This document shows, in pieces, positions 1-8,124 of a stretch of DNA of 52,113 nucleotides. The notes beneath the pieces were generated by a model, which saw only the letters and a program-made list of their open reading frames with translations, made no database searches and was not told the DNA's origin. The first letter of the stretch is position 1; every line of letters begins with the position of its first letter. The translations under genes were made by a program, and so were the position numbers. The stretch covers positions 1-52,113 of the forward strand of contig NZ_JAHFZF010000033.1 in the NCBI RefSeq assembly GCF_018619435.1, in the 5' to 3' direction. This DNA is from Rhodoferax sp. U11-2br (GTDB taxonomy: Bacteria > Pseudomonadota > Gammaproteobacteria > Burkholderiales > Burkholderiaceae_C).

Positions 1-228
1 GTCGGGGGCTGGGCATGGGGGTGGTCCTCGGATAAAAAGCAGGGTCGCAACGCTTGGGCGCAGGCTTGCACTTTACGTCATCTGGCACGAGGTTTTGGCT
101 GTTGGGCTGTTGGTGTGTGGCCCTGGATGGGGATCAGTGAGGGCAATGGCCCAGCAGATGTGGGCACCAAAAAGCTACAGTAAACAGAGCTACCAGTCCT
201 TTTTGTAAAAGGGCTGGTAGCCAATTTC
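1..228. other. Left-edge intergenic stretch
   Basis: No supported gene is contained here. On the minus strand an ATG at 16-14 is preceded by a purine-rich GAGGA, so a gene could begin here and run off the window, but five codons are too few to judge. The right part holds the long hairpin listed at 189-221. Confidence 0.4.
189..221. repeat. Long hairpin downstream of the TetR gene, palindromic repeat-like
   Basis: Two 15-nt arms (189-203 and 207-221, starting GCTACCAG and ending CTGGTAGC) pair with a single T.G wobble around a 3-nt loop. It lies just past the stop of the TetR gene. The arms resemble the AGGGCT/TAGC repeat family seen elsewhere in this window, though this copy is divergent. 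It may also stop transcripts of the TetR gene, but no T-run follows immediately. Confidence 0.55.
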
Positions 229-882
229 TTATAAACCACAGCCACGCAGCAGCAGGCTCACCACATGTTCGGTGGCACGCGCTTGTTCGTCCGGGGTGAA
301 CTCGGTTTGCCCCAGCACCGCGCAGACCTGCACCTCAAAGTCGGCATAGGTCTGGGTGGCCGCCCACAGGGTGAAAAACAAATGGATCGGGTCGACTGGC
401 GCCAAACGGCCACTGCGCACCCACTGGTTGATCACCTCGGCTTTGGCCAGCACCAGGGGGCGCAGCTCGGTGGTCAGCAGCTGTTTGACCACCGGCGCGC
501 CGTGCAAGAGTTCATTGGCAAACACGCGTGAGGCGTGGGGCCGCGCCATCGCCAGCGCCATCTTGGCGCGGATATAGGTCTCGATCGCGGTTCGGGGATC
601 GGCCTCGGGGGTGAACACTTCGGTGGGCACCAGCCAGTCTTGCAGGGTGTGGGCCAGCACCGCGCGATACAGATCCTGTTTGGCGCCAAAGTAGTAGTGC
701 AGGTTGGCCTTGGGCAAACCGGCCTCGTCGGCAATCGCGGCCATGGTGGCGCCACCAAAACCGGCACCGGCAAACACCCGCTCTGCCGCCGCCAAAATGC
801 GCGCCTCGTTGGCCTGGCGGATCTGGCCCTTGGCGCTGTCGTCGAGGGTCGGCTGGAGTTGGCTGCGTTGGAGCGGTGTCAT
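229..882 (-). CDS. TetR-family regulator, RutR-like
   Basis: A 217-residue transcriptional regulator. The N-terminal helix-turn-helix (about residues 45-66, ending AGLPKANLHYYFG) is typical of TetR proteins, and the remainder resembles the C-terminal ligand domain of RutR/YcdC, the pyrimidine-responsive member. The ATG at 882 is chosen because the frame upstream offers only a TTG (888). No Shine-Dalgarno is visible: the T-run of an intrinsic terminator (891-922) ends 8 nt before the ATG, so expression may depend on read-through. It follows the ABC importer genes on the same strand. A site close to the RutR operator consensus sits upstream of the importer ATPase, so it probably controls that operon in response to a pyrimidine-type ligand. 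RutR identity is inferred from sequence similarity and context. Confidence 0.85.
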   Translation of the reverse strand: MTPLQRSQLQPTLDDSAKGQIRQANEARILAAAERVFAGAGFGGATMAAIADEAGLPKANLHYYFGAKQDLYRAVLAHTLQDWLVPTEVFTPEADPRTAIETYIRAKMALAMARPHASRVFANELLHGAPVVKQLLTTELRPLVLAKAEVINQWVRSGRLAPVDPIHLFFTLWAATQTYADFEVQVCAVLGQTEFTPDEQARATEHVVSLLLRGCGL

Positions 883-890
883 GGTCAATC

Positions 891-922
891 AAAAAAGGGT
901 CTTACCCTGCCGGATAAGACCC
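891..922 (-). terminator. Intrinsic terminator between binding protein and TetR gene
   Basis: Read on the minus strand, an 11-bp stem (GGGTCTTATCC / GGGTAAGACCC, one wobble) with a 4-nt loop is followed by six T residues. It begins 22 nt after the binding-protein stop and ends 8 nt before the tetR ATG. It would end importer transcription and limit tetR expression. Confidence 0.85.
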
Positions 923-944
923 CAGAAGTGTAAAAGCAGGCGCC

Positions 945-1961
945 TTACTTGGCCGATGCTTCCCACACCACGTGGCTGTAGGCAGCTTGGCCCGGATCTT
1001 TCTTGATCACCGGTGAACTGCCTGCGGCCAGCAGCACCTTGACCGTGCGTTCATAAGCTGCGGGCTCCAGGTAACCGATCTTGGCGGTACCCGCGTTGCT
1101 GATCAGCTTGGCCACGTTTTCCATCTGGCGTTGCTGCACTTTCTCAGAAGCACTGCCCGATAGGTCGTTGGCGACCACAATCTTGGCGGCCTCGGCCGGG
1201 TTTTTCACCGCGTCGTTCCAGCCCTTGAAGGTGGCTTTGAGGAACTTGCCCATCTTGGCCACAAAAGCCGGGTCTTTGAGTTTGGCTTCCATCACATACA
1301 GGCCGTCTTCGAGCGAGGCCACGCCTTCTTTCTCATAGAAGAAAGTGACCAGGTCGCTCTCCTTGACACCTGCGTCCACCACCTGCCAGTACTCGTTGTA
1401 GATCATGGTCGAGATACAGGCGGCCTGGTTTTGCAACAGCGGGTCGACGTTGAAGCCTTGTTTGAGGATCTTGATATCGATGCCGGGCTTGTAGCCGAGC
1501 TTGGCCATCCAGTTCAGGAACGGGTACTCGTTGCCGCCGTACCAGACACCCAGGGTCTTGCCTTTGAAGTCTTTCGGGCTGCTCACGCCGCTGGCCTTTT
1601 TGCAGGTCAGCATCAGGCCGGACTGGTTGAACACCTGGGCGATGTTGACCAGCGGCACACCGGCTTCACGCGCAGCCAGCGCGTCAGGCATCCAGTTCAC
1701 CACCACGTCGGCGCCATTGCCGGCAATCACCTGCACCGGCGAGATGTCGGGGCCACCGGGTTTGATCGTCACATCCAGACCGGCGTCTTTGTAATAACCC
1801 TTGCTTTGCGCCACGTAGTAACCGGCAAACTGCGCCTGTGGCAGCCACTTGAGCTGCACGGTGACCTTGTCGGCCGCGCTGGCGCCCATGCTGGCAGTCA
1901 CGCCACACACGGCCAGCACCGCAGCCATCAGGCCGCTGGAGAACTTGGAAGAACGACTCAT
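945..1961 (-). CDS. ABC transporter substrate-binding protein, NMT1/THI5 type
   Basis: A 338-residue periplasmic binding protein. A signal peptide ending near GASAA precedes a mature start (DKVTVQLKWLPQAQFAGYYV) typical of the NMT1/THI5-like family that binds pyrimidine, thiamine-precursor or related ligands. The start at 1961 has an AAGGAG Shine-Dalgarno with good spacing; the frame is open further upstream but that part overlaps the permease gene and is not protein-like. It is the fourth gene of the importer operon, 31 bp after the second permease. The CCCFC motif of yeast THI5 is absent. The ligand cannot be read from sequence; the RutR-like regulator and its candidate box favour a pyrimidine or its breakdown product. 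Confidence 0.9.
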   Translation of the reverse strand: MSRSSKFSSGLMAAVLAVCGVTASMGASAADKVTVQLKWLPQAQFAGYYVAQSKGYYKDAGLDVTIKPGGPDISPVQVIAGNGADVVVNWMPDALAAREAGVPLVNIAQVFNQSGLMLTCKKASGVSSPKDFKGKTLGVWYGGNEYPFLNWMAKLGYKPGIDIKILKQGFNVDPLLQNQAACISTMIYNEYWQVVDAGVKESDLVTFFYEKEGVASLEDGLYVMEAKLKDPAFVAKMGKFLKATFKGWNDAVKNPAEAAKIVVANDLSGSASEKVQQRQMENVAKLISNAGTAKIGYLEPAAYERTVKVLLAAGSSPVIKKDPGQAAYSHVVWEASAK

Positions 1962-1992
1962 GGCAAAAGCTCCTTGGGGTTGAAAAAAATCG

Positions 1993-2952
1993 TCAGAGTC
2001 CGCGCACCGAGGGGTGCCAGAACGCCACCCGTCGCTCACACTGCACCAGCAGTGCATAGACCAGTGAACCGGTCACGGCCGCCACCACAATGGCGCTCCA
2101 GACCAGGGGCATGTTCATGCGCGAGGCCTCGGTCGAAATTCTGAAACCCAGCCCGGCGGTGGGTGAGCCAAAAAACTCGGCCACGATGGCCCCAATCAGC
2201 GCCAGCGTGGCGTTGACCTTGAGTGCCCCAAAAATAAAAGGCATGCTGGCTGGCAGACGCAGCGCCAGCAAGGTGCGGCCGTAACTGGCGGCATAACTGA
2301 ACATCAGCTCGCGCTCCAGCTTGCCCGCTGCTTTGAGCCCGGCCAGGGTCGAGACCATCATCGGGAAAAAGGTCATCAGCACCACCACCGCGGCCTTGGA
2401 CGGCCACTCGAAGCCAAACCACATCACCGCAATTGGGGCCACCGCCACCAGCGGCACGGTGCTGGTGAGAGATGCCAGCGGCAGCAGGCCACGCTGCAAA
2501 AACGGTAGCCGATCAATCGCTACCGCCACGGCAAAACCCAGGCCCGAGCCAAGTGCCCAGCCAATCAACACCGCCTTGAGCACGGTTTGCACAAAGTCAC
2601 CCCACAACACCTCGCTGTGTTCACCGAGGGACTGCAGGATCAGACCCGGCGGTGGCAACAACACACGTGGCACCTCAAACGCCACCACCAGCAGCTGCCA
2701 GAAGTAGAGGACCCACAGGCCAAACAGCGCTGCGGTGGCCGTGCCCAGCCAGCGGCTGCCATCCAGGGCGGCCAACAGGCGCACCGACTCCACCGCCAGC
2801 GCCGCGATGACCAGACCGGCCAACCAGAACACCGCATCTGGTGAGCCGCCTTCGGGCAGCTTTCCTTGTGCGGCTGGATGGATGAACAACAAACACGCCC
2901 CCGCCAGGCTGCACACCGCAAACACCAGGGCTTTGACCAGCGAGAGTTTCAT
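1993..2952 (-). CDS. ABC transporter permease (second)
   Basis: A 319-residue inner-membrane permease of the SsuC/TauC type with several hydrophobic helices. The cytoplasmic coupling region around LKAAGKLERELMFSYAASYG matches binding-protein-dependent permeases. The ATG at 2952 overlaps the upstream permease stop by 4 bp (ATGA), indicating translational coupling. Together with the partner permease it would form the membrane channel for the ligand delivered by the NMT1/THI5-type protein. The open frame extends upstream of 2952, but that part overlaps the neighbour and lacks membrane character. Confidence 0.88.
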   Translation of the reverse strand: MKLSLVKALVFAVCSLAGACLLFIHPAAQGKLPEGGSPDAVFWLAGLVIAALAVESVRLLAALDGSRWLGTATAALFGLWVLYFWQLLVVAFEVPRVLLPPPGLILQSLGEHSEVLWGDFVQTVLKAVLIGWALGSGLGFAVAVAIDRLPFLQRGLLPLASLTSTVPLVAVAPIAVMWFGFEWPSKAAVVVLMTFFPMMVSTLAGLKAAGKLERELMFSYAASYGRTLLALRLPASMPFIFGALKVNATLALIGAIVAEFFGSPTAGLGFRISTEASRMNMPLVWSAIVVAAVTGSLVYALLVQCERRVAFWHPSVRGL

Positions 2953-3845
2953 GTCTGGCCCCCGCGGCGACTCAGCACCAGTTTTTCCACCCCAGCCACC
3001 GCCAGTGTCAGCGTCAGCCCCAGCAAGGCCGACATCACGAGTGCCGACCAGATCTGCACCGTGTTGCCGTAGTAGGAGCCGGTCAGCAGCCGTGCACCCA
3101 GGCCGGCCACCGCACCGGTCGGCAACTCGGCCACCATGGCGCCAACCAGTCCAGCGGCAATGCCCACGCGCAGCGCCGGGAACAAAAACGGCAGGGAGGC
3201 GGGCAGCCGCAACAACCACAAAGCTTGCCACTTGCTCGCGGCGTAGGTGTGCAGCATCTCAGTCTCAATCTTTTGGGGTGAGCGCAGGCCCTGCACCATC
3301 GCCACCGTCACCGGGAAGAAGCACAAATACATCGCGATCACGGCCTTCGGCGCCACGCCCGAGAAGCCCAGGCTACCCAGGATCACCAGCACAATCGGCG
3401 CAATCGCCAGCACCGGCACACTTTGCGAGGCGACGATCCAGGGCAGCAAGGCGCGGTCCAGCGTGCGTGAATGGACGATCAGCACCGCCAGCACCAGCCC
3501 GAGCAGGGTGCCCAGTACAAAGCCCCACAGGGTGGATTCAGCCGTCACCGCCACATGAAACAGCAGGTTGCGTGGTGAGTTGATGGGCCAGTCCACCAGG
3601 CTGCTCCAGAAATCACGCGCCACCTGGTGCGGTGTCGGCAAGACCGGGCGCTGCATGTCCATGGTGGCTGCCAGCAGCTGTTGCCAAGTCCAGGGCGTGT
3701 CGGTCGGCAGCACCCGCTCAATCGCGCCAGGCGCGTTCATGGCCACCGCAGCGACATACCACAATACCAAAATAAATAGCAGGATGACCAGCACCGGAAA
3801 GGCCTTGTGGCCTGTTTGACTCACAAAACCGGCTGGCTTAGCCAT
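2949..3845 (-). CDS. ABC transporter permease (first)
   Basis: A 298-residue inner-membrane permease of the same family as its neighbour. An N-terminal hydrophobic helix (FPVLVILLFILVLWYVAAVA) is followed by a periplasmic stretch and a set of helices. The coupling segment GLRSPQKIETEMLHTYAAS is characteristic of nitrate/sulfonate/taurine-type permeases. The chosen ATG at 3845 overlaps the ATPase stop by 8 bp and the next gene by 4 bp, so the three are tightly coupled. Two non-identical permeases suggest a heterodimeric channel. Confidence 0.88.
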   Translation of the reverse strand: MAKPAGFVSQTGHKAFPVLVILLFILVLWYVAAVAMNAPGAIERVLPTDTPWTWQQLLAATMDMQRPVLPTPHQVARDFWSSLVDWPINSPRNLLFHVAVTAESTLWGFVLGTLLGLVLAVLIVHSRTLDRALLPWIVASQSVPVLAIAPIVLVILGSLGFSGVAPKAVIAMYLCFFPVTVAMVQGLRSPQKIETEMLHTYAASKWQALWLLRLPASLPFLFPALRVGIAAGLVGAMVAELPTGAVAGLGARLLTGSYYGNTVQIWSALVMSALLGLTLTLAVAGVEKLVLSRRGGQT

Positions 3846-4665
3846 GGTGTCCGTCAGCCAGGGCTTCGCGCACCTCATGCGCCACCGCCACAAATTCAGG
3901 TGTGTCGCGCAGGCCAAGATGCCGCTCGTTGGGCAGCGGTGAGTCAATCACCTTGACGATGCGCCCGGGGCGCGGCGACATCACCACAATCTTGGTCGAC
4001 AGGTAGACCGCCTCGGCAATCGAGTGGGTCACAAACACCACGGTGCGGCGTTCGCGCTGCCAGAGCTGCTGCAGCTGCTCATTGAGCCGGTCGCGGGTGA
4101 TTTCGTCGAGCGCACCAAAGGGCTCGTCCATCATCAATATCTTGGGCTCAAACGACAGCGCCCGGGCGATGGACACCCGCTGCTGCATGCCGCCGCTGAG
4201 TTGCCAGGGGTATTTGTTCTCAAAACCTTTGAGCCCCACACGCTCCAGGTGCTCGATGGCGATCACTTTGCTGTCGGCCTTGGAGCGCCCCTGGATCTGC
4301 AGCGGCAGCGTCACATTGGCCAGCACCGTGCGCCATGGAAACAAGGCGGGTGCCTGAAACACATAACCGTAGGCACGCGCTAGGCGCGCTTCATGCGGGC
4401 TGACCCCGTTGACCAGCACCTGGCCGGCGCTGATCGGCTCCAGATCGGCAATCACCCGCATCAGCGTGGTCTTGCCACAGCCCGAGGGGCCAATCAGCGA
4501 GACAAACTCCCCTTCACGGATGTCCAGATCAATGTTGTCCAGTGCATGTACCGGTGTATCGGCAGTGGGGTACACCACGCTGGCCTGTCGAATCGCCACT
4601 GCCAGCCGTCCCCCTGGGGGTGGGCTGAGCTGGGACAGTGGTGATGAAGCTTGAGGGTGTTTCAT
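3838..4665 (-). CDS. ABC transporter ATPase, SsuB/TauB type
   Basis: A 275-residue ATPase that would power the importer. Visible motifs are Walker A (GPSGCGKT, residues 59-66), the ABC signature LSGGMQQR, Walker B ILMMDEPFGALDE and the switch histidine in VFVTHSIAEA. It is the first gene of the operon; the leader is about 43 nt if the candidate promoter at 4715-4743 is used. The start at 4665 was preferred over an upstream ATG at 4713 because the intervening peptide is not conserved-looking, but no strong ribosome site separates them. Confidence 0.9.
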   Translation of the reverse strand: MKHPQASSPLSQLSPPPGGRLAVAIRQASVVYPTADTPVHALDNIDLDIREGEFVSLIGPSGCGKTTLMRVIADLEPISAGQVLVNGVSPHEARLARAYGYVFQAPALFPWRTVLANVTLPLQIQGRSKADSKVIAIEHLERVGLKGFENKYPWQLSGGMQQRVSIARALSFEPKILMMDEPFGALDEITRDRLNEQLQQLWQRERRTVVFVTHSIAEAVYLSTKIVVMSPRPGRIVKVIDSPLPNERHLGLRDTPEFVAVAHEVREALADGHHG

Positions 4666-4714
4666 GGGCACGGAAAAAGGGAACGTTGCACCAAAAAGCA
4701 GCCTTGTTTTCAAG

Positions 4715-4743
4715 AATCTAACCAGTTGGTCAACTTATGACAG
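4715..4743 (-). promoter_or_regulatory. Candidate promoter with RutR-like operator for the importer operon
   Basis: At 4718-4733 the plus strand reads CTAACCAGTTGGTCAA, matching the published RutR palindrome TTGACCA-NN-TGGTCAA at 12 of 14 positions, with one half-site perfect. On the minus strand CTGTCA (4738-4743), a 17-bp spacer and TAGATT (4715-4720) form a moderate sigma-70 promoter with the box inside the spacer. Repressor binding there would block RNA polymerase. The two promoter hexamers are only 4/6 each. Confidence 0.55.
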
Positions 4744-4903
4744 GAGGCTTAGCGAGTTTCGTGCCAGTGAGTTTGGGGTGAAACACCTGACCCCACATCG
4801 GGACAAACGCGCAGAGGATGTTTTATTTGCTGGCGTCCAGCGCCATGTTGCTCCGGCGGCCAGCGTGGTCACAATCACGCTCTGTTCTACAAAGGGGGCA
4901 GAC

Positions 4904-5374
4904 ATGTTGCCATTCGGTGTCACGCCGCGGCGTGTTGGCGGTGCGGTACTGGTGTTGCTGCAGTTTTGTTTGTTGCTCTGGCTGGCGCTGATGGCAACAC
5001 CCACGCTGATGCAAGCTGGCATGACACTGCCGGGCTGGTTGCTGGTGGGCCTGTCAGGCGGGCTCGGCGCTTGGACCTTGTGGCACAACCGCTTGGGCAA
5101 CTTCAATGTTCACCCCGAACCCAAAACCCATGGCCAACTGGTGACCACCGGGCCGTACCGGCTGATCCGCCACCCGATGTACACGACCGTGTTGCTGCTG
5201 GCAGCAGCGCTGGCACTGGTGCCAGCTCATGCGCTGGCGTGGCTGATCTGGGTGGCGCTGTTCGGCGTGTTGCTGACCAAGGCGCGTTTGGAAGAGGACT
5301 GGTTGTGCGAGCACCATCCTCTTTACGCCAGCTACCGCCAGCACAATAAGCGTTTTGTGCCCTGGTTGTTCTGA
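4904..5374 (+). CDS. Isoprenylcysteine carboxyl methyltransferase-family membrane protein
   Basis: A 156-residue integral membrane protein. Hydrophobic helices occupy the first ~65 residues. The conserved SAM-binding core follows: TTGPYRLIRHPMYT, then EEDWLCEHHPLYASYRQ near the end, the signature of the ICMT/PEMT-like family widespread in bacteria. The start ATG has an AAAGGGGG ribosome site 8 nt upstream; the longer open frame from 4664 is rejected as it overlaps the divergent operon start. The substrate is unknown. It is divergent from the importer operon and converges on the next gene with an 18-bp gap. Confidence 0.85.
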   Translation: MLPFGVTPRRVGGAVLVLLQFCLLLWLALMATPTLMQAGMTLPGWLLVGLSGGLGAWTLWHNRLGNFNVHPEPKTHGQLVTTGPYRLIRHPMYTTVLLLAAALALVPAHALAWLIWVALFGVLLTKARLEEDWLCEHHPLYASYRQHNKRFVPWLF

Positions 5375-5392
5375 GGTCCCTGGGTGATGGCC

Positions 5393-6091
5393 TCAGCGGC
5401 CATCGTTCCAATCTCGGTGGTGGTTTTGCCAGTCATCACGCCGGTCGTCCCTGCGGTCGTCGCGGCGATCCCAGCGGCGATCCATGCGGTGCTCCCGGGG
5501 ACTGTCCTGGGTCAGGATGACCGGGTACAGGTGACGCGCTGGCGCCAGCAGCACCGGTGCCTGTGGCACATAACGGGGTGTGCTGTCATACACCGTGGTG
5601 TACATGTTGTGCGCCGATGCCACGCTGCCAGCTACCGGGCTGATGTTCAGCGGGATCGTGCGGCCCGGGTCATGCGGCATTTGCACTTGGTAGCGTTTGC
5701 CCGCGTAGTCATAGACCACGTTGTAAGCGGCGACACGGCTCTCATACGTGGTCTGCGTTGTGCAGCGCTGCACATTTTGCAATTGTGGTGCTGACGTGCC
5801 TTCGATACGGTCACCCAGGATGGCGCCGCCCATCAGCCCCACCATGGTGGCCACCGTCCGACCACCGCCATTGCCAATGGCGTTACCCACAGCGCCGCCG
5901 GCAATGGCACCGATGACCGCGCCAGCGCCCGACTTGGGTTGTTGTACTGCCACCTGTTGCACCGAACACACCTGGCGTGGCACAGCCACCTGCTCCAGCA
6001 TCGGTGTGGAAGAGATAACACGGCCCACGTCTTGCGCCATGCCAGAGGCACTGGCAGCCAGAGCGGCGAGGAACAGCAGGCGTTGCTTCAT
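5393..6091 (-). CDS. Glycine-zipper 2TM-domain envelope protein
   Basis: A 232-residue secreted or outer-membrane-associated protein. A signal peptide (MKQRLLFLAALAASASGMAQ) precedes a glycine-zipper segment at about residues 55-95 (AGAVIGAIAGGAVGNAIGN...GLMGGAILGD), as in SlyB/17-kDa antigen-like proteins. There is no lipobox cysteine at the cleavage site. A middle domain with TTYESRVAAYNVVYDYAGKRYQVQM is conserved in this family. The C-terminus is an unusual mixed-charge tail of repeated RRDD units. The start at 6091 is favoured because the signal peptide begins there. The role is probably envelope integrity, by family only. Confidence 0.85.
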   Translation of the reverse strand: MKQRLLFLAALAASASGMAQDVGRVISSTPMLEQVAVPRQVCSVQQVAVQQPKSGAGAVIGAIAGGAVGNAIGNGGGRTVATMVGLMGGAILGDRIEGTSAPQLQNVQRCTTQTTYESRVAAYNVVYDYAGKRYQVQMPHDPGRTIPLNISPVAGSVASAHNMYTTVYDSTPRYVPQAPVLLAPARHLYPVILTQDSPREHRMDRRWDRRDDRRDDRRDDWQNHHRDWNDGR

Positions 6092-6216
6092 GAGGGTGAC
6101 CTTGCAATGTGTTGAACAGGTCTTCATGCTGCCTGGGCGGCCCGTGCTTTAGACGTCGCTGCTGTAAAGGGGCCGTAAAGAGTGTGTCCGGGCGTAGGAC
6201 CCGCTGCAGCCTGAGT

Positions 6217-6384
6217 TCAACGCATGCTGCGGTGGTAGCTGCGCAAGATCAGTGCAGAGAGTTTGAGGGGCGCAAAACGCAGCCAGCCTGGCAACCAGTC
6301 TGGGGCGCTCAGCGACACCCGTGTGGCCCAGCGGGTGTAGGGCCGCAACCAGCTGGTTTTTTCAACAAAACGACGTTTATCCAA
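6217..6384 (-). CDS. Small basic protein, TTG start, function unknown
   Basis: An open frame of 55 codons starting with TTG at 6384, only 13 nt after the stop of the upstream 565-residue gene. An in-frame TAG lies 9 nt before the TTG, so this is the only plausible start. The product begins DKRRFVEKTSWLRPYTRWA and ends LILRSYHRSMR: 4 tryptophans and 12 Lys/Arg against 3 acidic residues. Codon choice looks protein-like and the small gap suggests co-transcription. No ribosome site is obvious. It could be a real small protein or the tail of a lost gene. Confidence 0.4.
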   Translation of the reverse strand: MDKRRFVEKTSWLRPYTRWATRVSLSAPDWLPGWLRFAPLKLSALILRSYHRSMR

Positions 6385-6397
6385 GGTGTGTGCCTAG

Positions 6398-8095
6398 TTA
6401 AGCCATGAAAACCATGGCGTGCCAGCTGGTGAGCAGCTTCTGCTTTTCTTCATCCGTGATCTTGCGGGCCGCTTGCTGCTCCTCGAGCTGTTGAAGCAAA
6501 GGCCGCAAATCCGTCTGTTTGAGACGCAGCTCGGGCGGTGTCACGCGATCTTCGATCAGCTTGGCGAACTCGTACTTTTGCACACGCTGGGACTGCGAGG
6601 AGGACTGTGTCAGCGTGGCGTCGACCAGTGTATCTTTCTCGTACGCCAGTTGCACTTGGCTGCTGTTGTTGTCCTCAATCTGGTGGTAGGTGTAGTTTTG
6701 GGAGGCGGTCTCATCCTCCAGCACAGGCGGCTTTGACGAATTAAGTGACTGGTGGTAAGCCGCACTGAGTTCTGCGGTTTGGGTTTGTGTGATGGCCCGG
6801 TTGTCCCGGGAGCTGCCAGAGACCGCCGTGGTCTGGTTGATGGCGTAGACAAAGCTGTCCAGCTCCATGGTTTTGCGTGGATTGGAGGCACGCGGTGTGG
6901 CACTCAGCTTGGCATCAAAGTCAGCCAGACCCGTCAGCCAGCTTTTGTCGGCGTCGCTCCGGGCCTCGGCATCGGTGCGCGGGTCGACAGGCGCCGCGAC
7001 CCGCGCTGCACGGGTCGTGTCGCTGAGCTCTTGCGAGCCATATCCGGCGTTCATGGCCACGAACGTGGACTTGAACATGTCCACCAGATCAGCGCTGGCG
7101 TGCCCACGTTGCGCCGCTTGGTCAATCTGTTGCAGGTACTGGCGCACCGCGTGGGCTTTTTGTTCACCACTGCCCCACAGCGCTGGCTGGCGCAAATCCG
7201 TGCTCATCTTCACATCGCCGTCAGGGCGCCTGAGTTGGATCTCCTGGGTGTTGGCATCTGCCTTGAAACTGGCCCCCAGCTTTTCATAACGCAGACCGTG
7301 TTCGTCGCGGCCATAGATACTGGTCGTCAGTTCCAGCTTGGCAATCACCTTGCTGTCAAACTGGGTCAGTCCGGCCAGATCGACCTGTGTGGCATCCCCT
7401 GCAAGACCTTGAATGGCTTTTTCAAACCCGCTGGCCAGGGACGTCAGTGCTGCTCGCTCTGCCTCGCTGAGTTCACCCTCCACGATCACTTCGACCGAGA
7501 TGCCTGTGCCATTGAGGCCTTGCTCGCTTTGGTCAACGATGGCGAGGCGGACCTGGGCACCGGATTGGGTCTGGATGCTCAGTTCCACCCTGGCAGTCGG
7601 CGTGCTCTGGAATCCCGCCAGGGCATTCGCCGCCGTCGTCTGAATTTTCTGAGCTGAATCCGGTGCACGCACATTCACGACGGATTGCCGGTAGCTGCTG
7701 CCATGGCTGCCCACCTGCTCCAGCAGTGCGCCACCCAGGCCGGCTAGCCGCGCTTGAGCGGTCAGCTGAGTGGTGTTGCGCCCCATCAACTGCCCCAGGG
7801 TATTGTTCGATGCCTGCTCCCACACCTGCATCTGCCCACCCTTCACACGAATGAGGCCCTGCGGGCCATAGGTTGCCTCGGTGGCGTTCAAGCTGGCGGG
7901 TATCTGTGTCACGTGCAGGAAGGGCTCTACGTCTGCTGCGACTTGATCGGGCGAGTTCACCGACACCAGCGTGCTGGTGGGGGGCACCCATGTCAGGGCG
8001 TTGGCACTTTTGACCGCCACAGCGGTCGCCGTGGTGTTGGTGAGGCGCTGGTTGATCCAGGTGGCAGGCAGTGAAGGTGGGTTCAGGGTCAACAT
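6398..8095 (-). CDS. Large hypothetical protein, possibly in the flagellar regulon
   Basis: A 565-residue protein that I do not recognise. It has no signal peptide or membrane segment. The N-terminal ~150 residues are rich in Thr, Ala and Gln. A middle region has alternating strands (LSIQTQSGAQVRLAIVDQS, ISVEVIVEGELSEAERAAL). The C-terminus is charged and helical (LRPLLQQLEEQQAARKITDEEKQKL). The ATG at 8095 is chosen over the adjacent TTG at 8098; there is no clear Shine-Dalgarno. About 30 nt upstream lies GCCGATAA, the FliA -10 consensus, with a weak -35 at the right distance. A small ORF follows 13 nt downstream. The secondary-structure description is by eye only. Confidence 0.75.
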   Translation of the reverse strand: MLTLNPPSLPATWINQRLTNTTATAVAVKSANALTWVPPTSTLVSVNSPDQVAADVEPFLHVTQIPASLNATEATYGPQGLIRVKGGQMQVWEQASNNTLGQLMGRNTTQLTAQARLAGLGGALLEQVGSHGSSYRQSVVNVRAPDSAQKIQTTAANALAGFQSTPTARVELSIQTQSGAQVRLAIVDQSEQGLNGTGISVEVIVEGELSEAERAALTSLASGFEKAIQGLAGDATQVDLAGLTQFDSKVIAKLELTTSIYGRDEHGLRYEKLGASFKADANTQEIQLRRPDGDVKMSTDLRQPALWGSGEQKAHAVRQYLQQIDQAAQRGHASADLVDMFKSTFVAMNAGYGSQELSDTTRAARVAAPVDPRTDAEARSDADKSWLTGLADFDAKLSATPRASNPRKTMELDSFVYAINQTTAVSGSSRDNRAITQTQTAELSAAYHQSLNSSKPPVLEDETASQNYTYHQIEDNNSSQVQLAYEKDTLVDATLTQSSSQSQRVQKYEFAKLIEDRVTPPELRLKQTDLRPLLQQLEEQQAARKITDEEKQKLLTSWHAMVFMA

Positions 8096-8124
8096 CAACG
8101 GGTTTTTTGCAGGCTGTTCTTGAC

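Noticed and set aside
1..16. Minus-strand gene starting at position 16 and leaving the window
   Set aside because: An ATG with GAGGA upstream is visible but only five codons lie in the window, too few to support a gene call.
4664..4903. N-terminal extension of the methyltransferase gene
   Set aside because: The frame is open from 4664, but the extension overlaps the divergent operon leader and operator. The ATG at 4904 has a good ribosome site and fits family length.
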